A model generated the notes under the pieces. It saw nothing but the letters and a program-made list of their open reading frames with translations. It was not told the origin of the DNA and made no database searches. The translations under genes were made by a program, and so were the position numbers. 6,362 nt of DNA from Candidatus Bathyarchaeota archaeon (GTDB lineage Archaea > Thermoproteota > Bathyarchaeia > 40CM-2-53-6): assembly GCA_005888695.1 (NCBI GenBank), contig VBBH01000218.1:1-6362 (forward strand). Reading direction: 5' to 3'. Shown piece by piece: positions 5,540-6,362 of the stretch (its first letter is position 1; every line of letters begins with the position of its first letter).

Positions 5540-6151
5540 CTACCTTGACAACACTAAGAAACGCTTGGCCGAGATTATCGTGACGGGGGCAACTGTCCCA
5601 AAGAAAACTAGGTTGCTGACTTCGTGGATTATGGCGAGGGGCGCACCTGTAGCCATTCCAATTATCAAGGCATTGAATAGCGAAGTAGTAGTAAAGACAT
5701 AGCTGGCAAAGTTGGTCAGGACGTCATATGCGAATGTCGAGATTAAGCCGGTAACTCCGAATATCATGCTCCACTGGGCATACGTCTCCCTTTCGATGGT
5801 CAATCTCTTGACGAATGAACCTCGTCTCAGCAATGATCCAGCTAGCGCGTAGAATGATTCTCCGATTATCAGGAAGACGAGAAGGTCGATACCTGCCTGT
5901 CCCCAAGGGTTCACGTAGCCATAGACCAGCCGGGAGAAGAAGGCAACTCCGAGACCTACGTCCAATCCAAATAGGAAGGCGGCGATAAAGACGATCGCAT
6001 CCATTACTTTCACGTTAGGGACAGCTGCGAGGGCATAGTTCGTCCCTAACGAGACTCCTGTAAATACGGCTACAAGCGAGGCTTTCGTGGAGGCTCTGGT
6101 CAGGGCAGGGCTTGAACCCAGTATCTTAGGTATCATACCTAAAGCGGGCAA
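5540..6151 (-). CDS. ECF-type transporter S-component-like integral membrane protein
   Basis: A 203-residue, very hydrophobic protein with about five to six membrane segments (roughly 25-44, 50-72, 86-108, 127-147, 158-176, 179-195). The stretch NVKVMDAIVFIAAFLFGLD (46-64) followed by GVAFFSRLVYGYVNPWGQAG (68-87), and a later AYDVLTNFASYV (141-152), match the way vitamin-specific S components of energy-coupling factor transporters read ('N.K..D...F..gflfGp..G..vg.ls.lvyg.lnP.G'). S components bind a vitamin or metal and need EcfT plus two EcfA ATPases, none of which is in this window. The substrate is not readable from sequence. The longest frame begins at TTG 6149-6151; an ATG at 6134-6136 (residue 6) is an equally good or better start because the DNA between contains a perfect inverted repeat. 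The DUF4430-like gene follows after 7 bp. Confidence 0.78.
   Translation of the reverse strand: MPALGMIPKILGSSPALTRASTKASLVAVFTGVSLGTNYALAAVPNVKVMDAIVFIAAFLFGLDVGLGVAFFSRLVYGYVNPWGQAGIDLLVFLIIGESFYALAGSLLRRGSFVKRLTIERETYAQWSMIFGVTGLISTFAYDVLTNFASYVFTTTSLFNALIIGMATGAPLAIIHEVSNLVFFGTVAPVTIISAKRFLVLSR
6013..6051. repeat. Perfect 10-bp inverted repeat inside the S-component gene
   Basis: CGTTAGGGAC at 6013-6022 is answered by GTCCCTAACG at 6042-6051, with a 19-nt spacer. It lies within codons for about residues 34-47 of the transporter gene, so it may be a coding coincidence or an mRNA hairpin in the early coding region. Confidence 0.6.
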
Positions 6152-6161
6152 AGTTGCCCGC
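6144..6161. promoter_or_regulatory. Perfect palindrome overlapping the S-component gene start; candidate operator or 5' hairpin
   Basis: GCGGGCAAAGTTGCCCGC is a perfect inverted repeat (7-bp stem with a 4-base loop, or 8-bp arms 2 bp apart). It sits between a TATA-like TTAAATT and the ATG at 6134-6136, and overlaps the alternative TTG start. A repressor site over the transcription start, or a leader hairpin, would both fit; a chance repeat in the first codons is the alternative. Confidence 0.4.
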
Positions 6162-6362
6162 CAGGAATTTAACTCTTCCGCACTTCCCTGCCCTGGAGAC
6201 CTCGCTCAACTCGCTTGCTCAAGACCTTCTCGGGGGAACCCAAGACCGCAAGCTTTTCCTTCTTAACTAGGCAAAGAAATCAACGTTCCGGCCGAGCAGT
6301 AATAATCGCCAAACCTGAACCATTGCTGGTTACAGCACCCCTTTATCGTTGCCGAACCGGTT
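6162..6362. other. Right-edge region without a firm gene; two short open frames on the minus strand
   Basis: No tRNA, rRNA, repeat array or complete gene is visible. On the minus strand one frame is open from the window edge to a TAA at 6263-6265, about 32 codons with paired Cys residues (KGCC, YYCSAG). A second frame is open from a TGA at 6280-6282 to a TAA at 6169-6171, about 36 codons and Lys/Arg/Glu-rich (KKEKLAVLGSPEKV). Neither has its own ATG. They could be the damaged 3' end of a gene entering from the right, or non-coding sequence. Confidence 0.3.
6166..6172 (-). promoter_or_regulatory. Candidate TATA-like element of the S-component/DUF4430 operon
   Basis: The minus strand reads TTAAATT about 33 bp upstream of the ATG at 6136. 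Transcription would then begin near 6144, giving a very short leader, which is common in archaea. If so, the ATG rather than the TTG at 6151 is the start. Confidence 0.3.

Noticed and set aside
6108..6124. tRNA T-arm-like GGGTTCAAGCCC on the minus strand
   Set aside because: The stem pairs poorly, there is no acceptor, D or anticodon arm around it, and it is inside the S-component coding sequence.
6324..6337. TGCTG-GTTA-CAGCA hairpin near the right edge
   Set aside because: A 5-bp stem without tRNA features or T-run is expected by chance.

Overview
The window looks archaeal, most likely from the Nitrososphaerota (Thaumarchaeota) or Bathyarchaeia side of the tree. The main evidence is an archaeal/eukaryotic-type ribosomal protein L10e (archaeal uL16) whose core wording resembles thaumarchaeal L10e as I remember it. 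Three genes appear to use TTG starts, promoter-like sites are TATA-like rather than -35/-10, and several proteins are of archaeal type. GC content is moderate by eye. The lineage is inferred from remembered family features, not from a search.

Layout, left to right. A small plus-strand gene (47-304) encodes a probable ribbon-helix-helix DNA-binding protein. A long minus-strand block follows, read right to left: a nitrilase-superfamily amidohydrolase (4226-3399), a 128-bp gap with a candidate promoter, ribosomal protein L10e (3270-2749), and 7 bp later phosphoenolpyruvate synthase. The PEP synthase is broken into two frames (2741-1836 and 1890/1872-451). Facing away from the amidohydrolase is a plus-strand gene (4359-4943) for a membrane-anchored His-rich extracytoplasmic protein. 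It converges, with a 25-bp gap, on a minus-strand pair: an ECF-transporter S-component-like membrane protein (6151-5540) and, 7 bp downstream, a membrane-anchored protein resembling DUF4430 / transcobalamin C-terminal-like domains (5532-4969). The last 200 bp hold no gene I can firmly call.

How the genes relate. L10e and PEP synthase are so tightly spaced that co-transcription is likely, linking a translation gene with a gluconeogenic enzyme. The PEP synthase is not a simple one-base frameshift: about 22 codons covering the family's conserved 'IExHYGxPxDIEW' stretch are missing at the frame change, so it is either a real pseudogenising deletion or an assembly error. The S-component/DUF4430 pair suggests uptake of a vitamin-like ligand, possibly a cobamide, with the DUF4430 protein as surface-tethered capture partner. 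No EcfA/EcfT energising genes lie in the window. This pair and the His-rich surface protein are the least characterised and most interesting content. I see no CRISPR array, insertion sequence, rRNA or tRNA.
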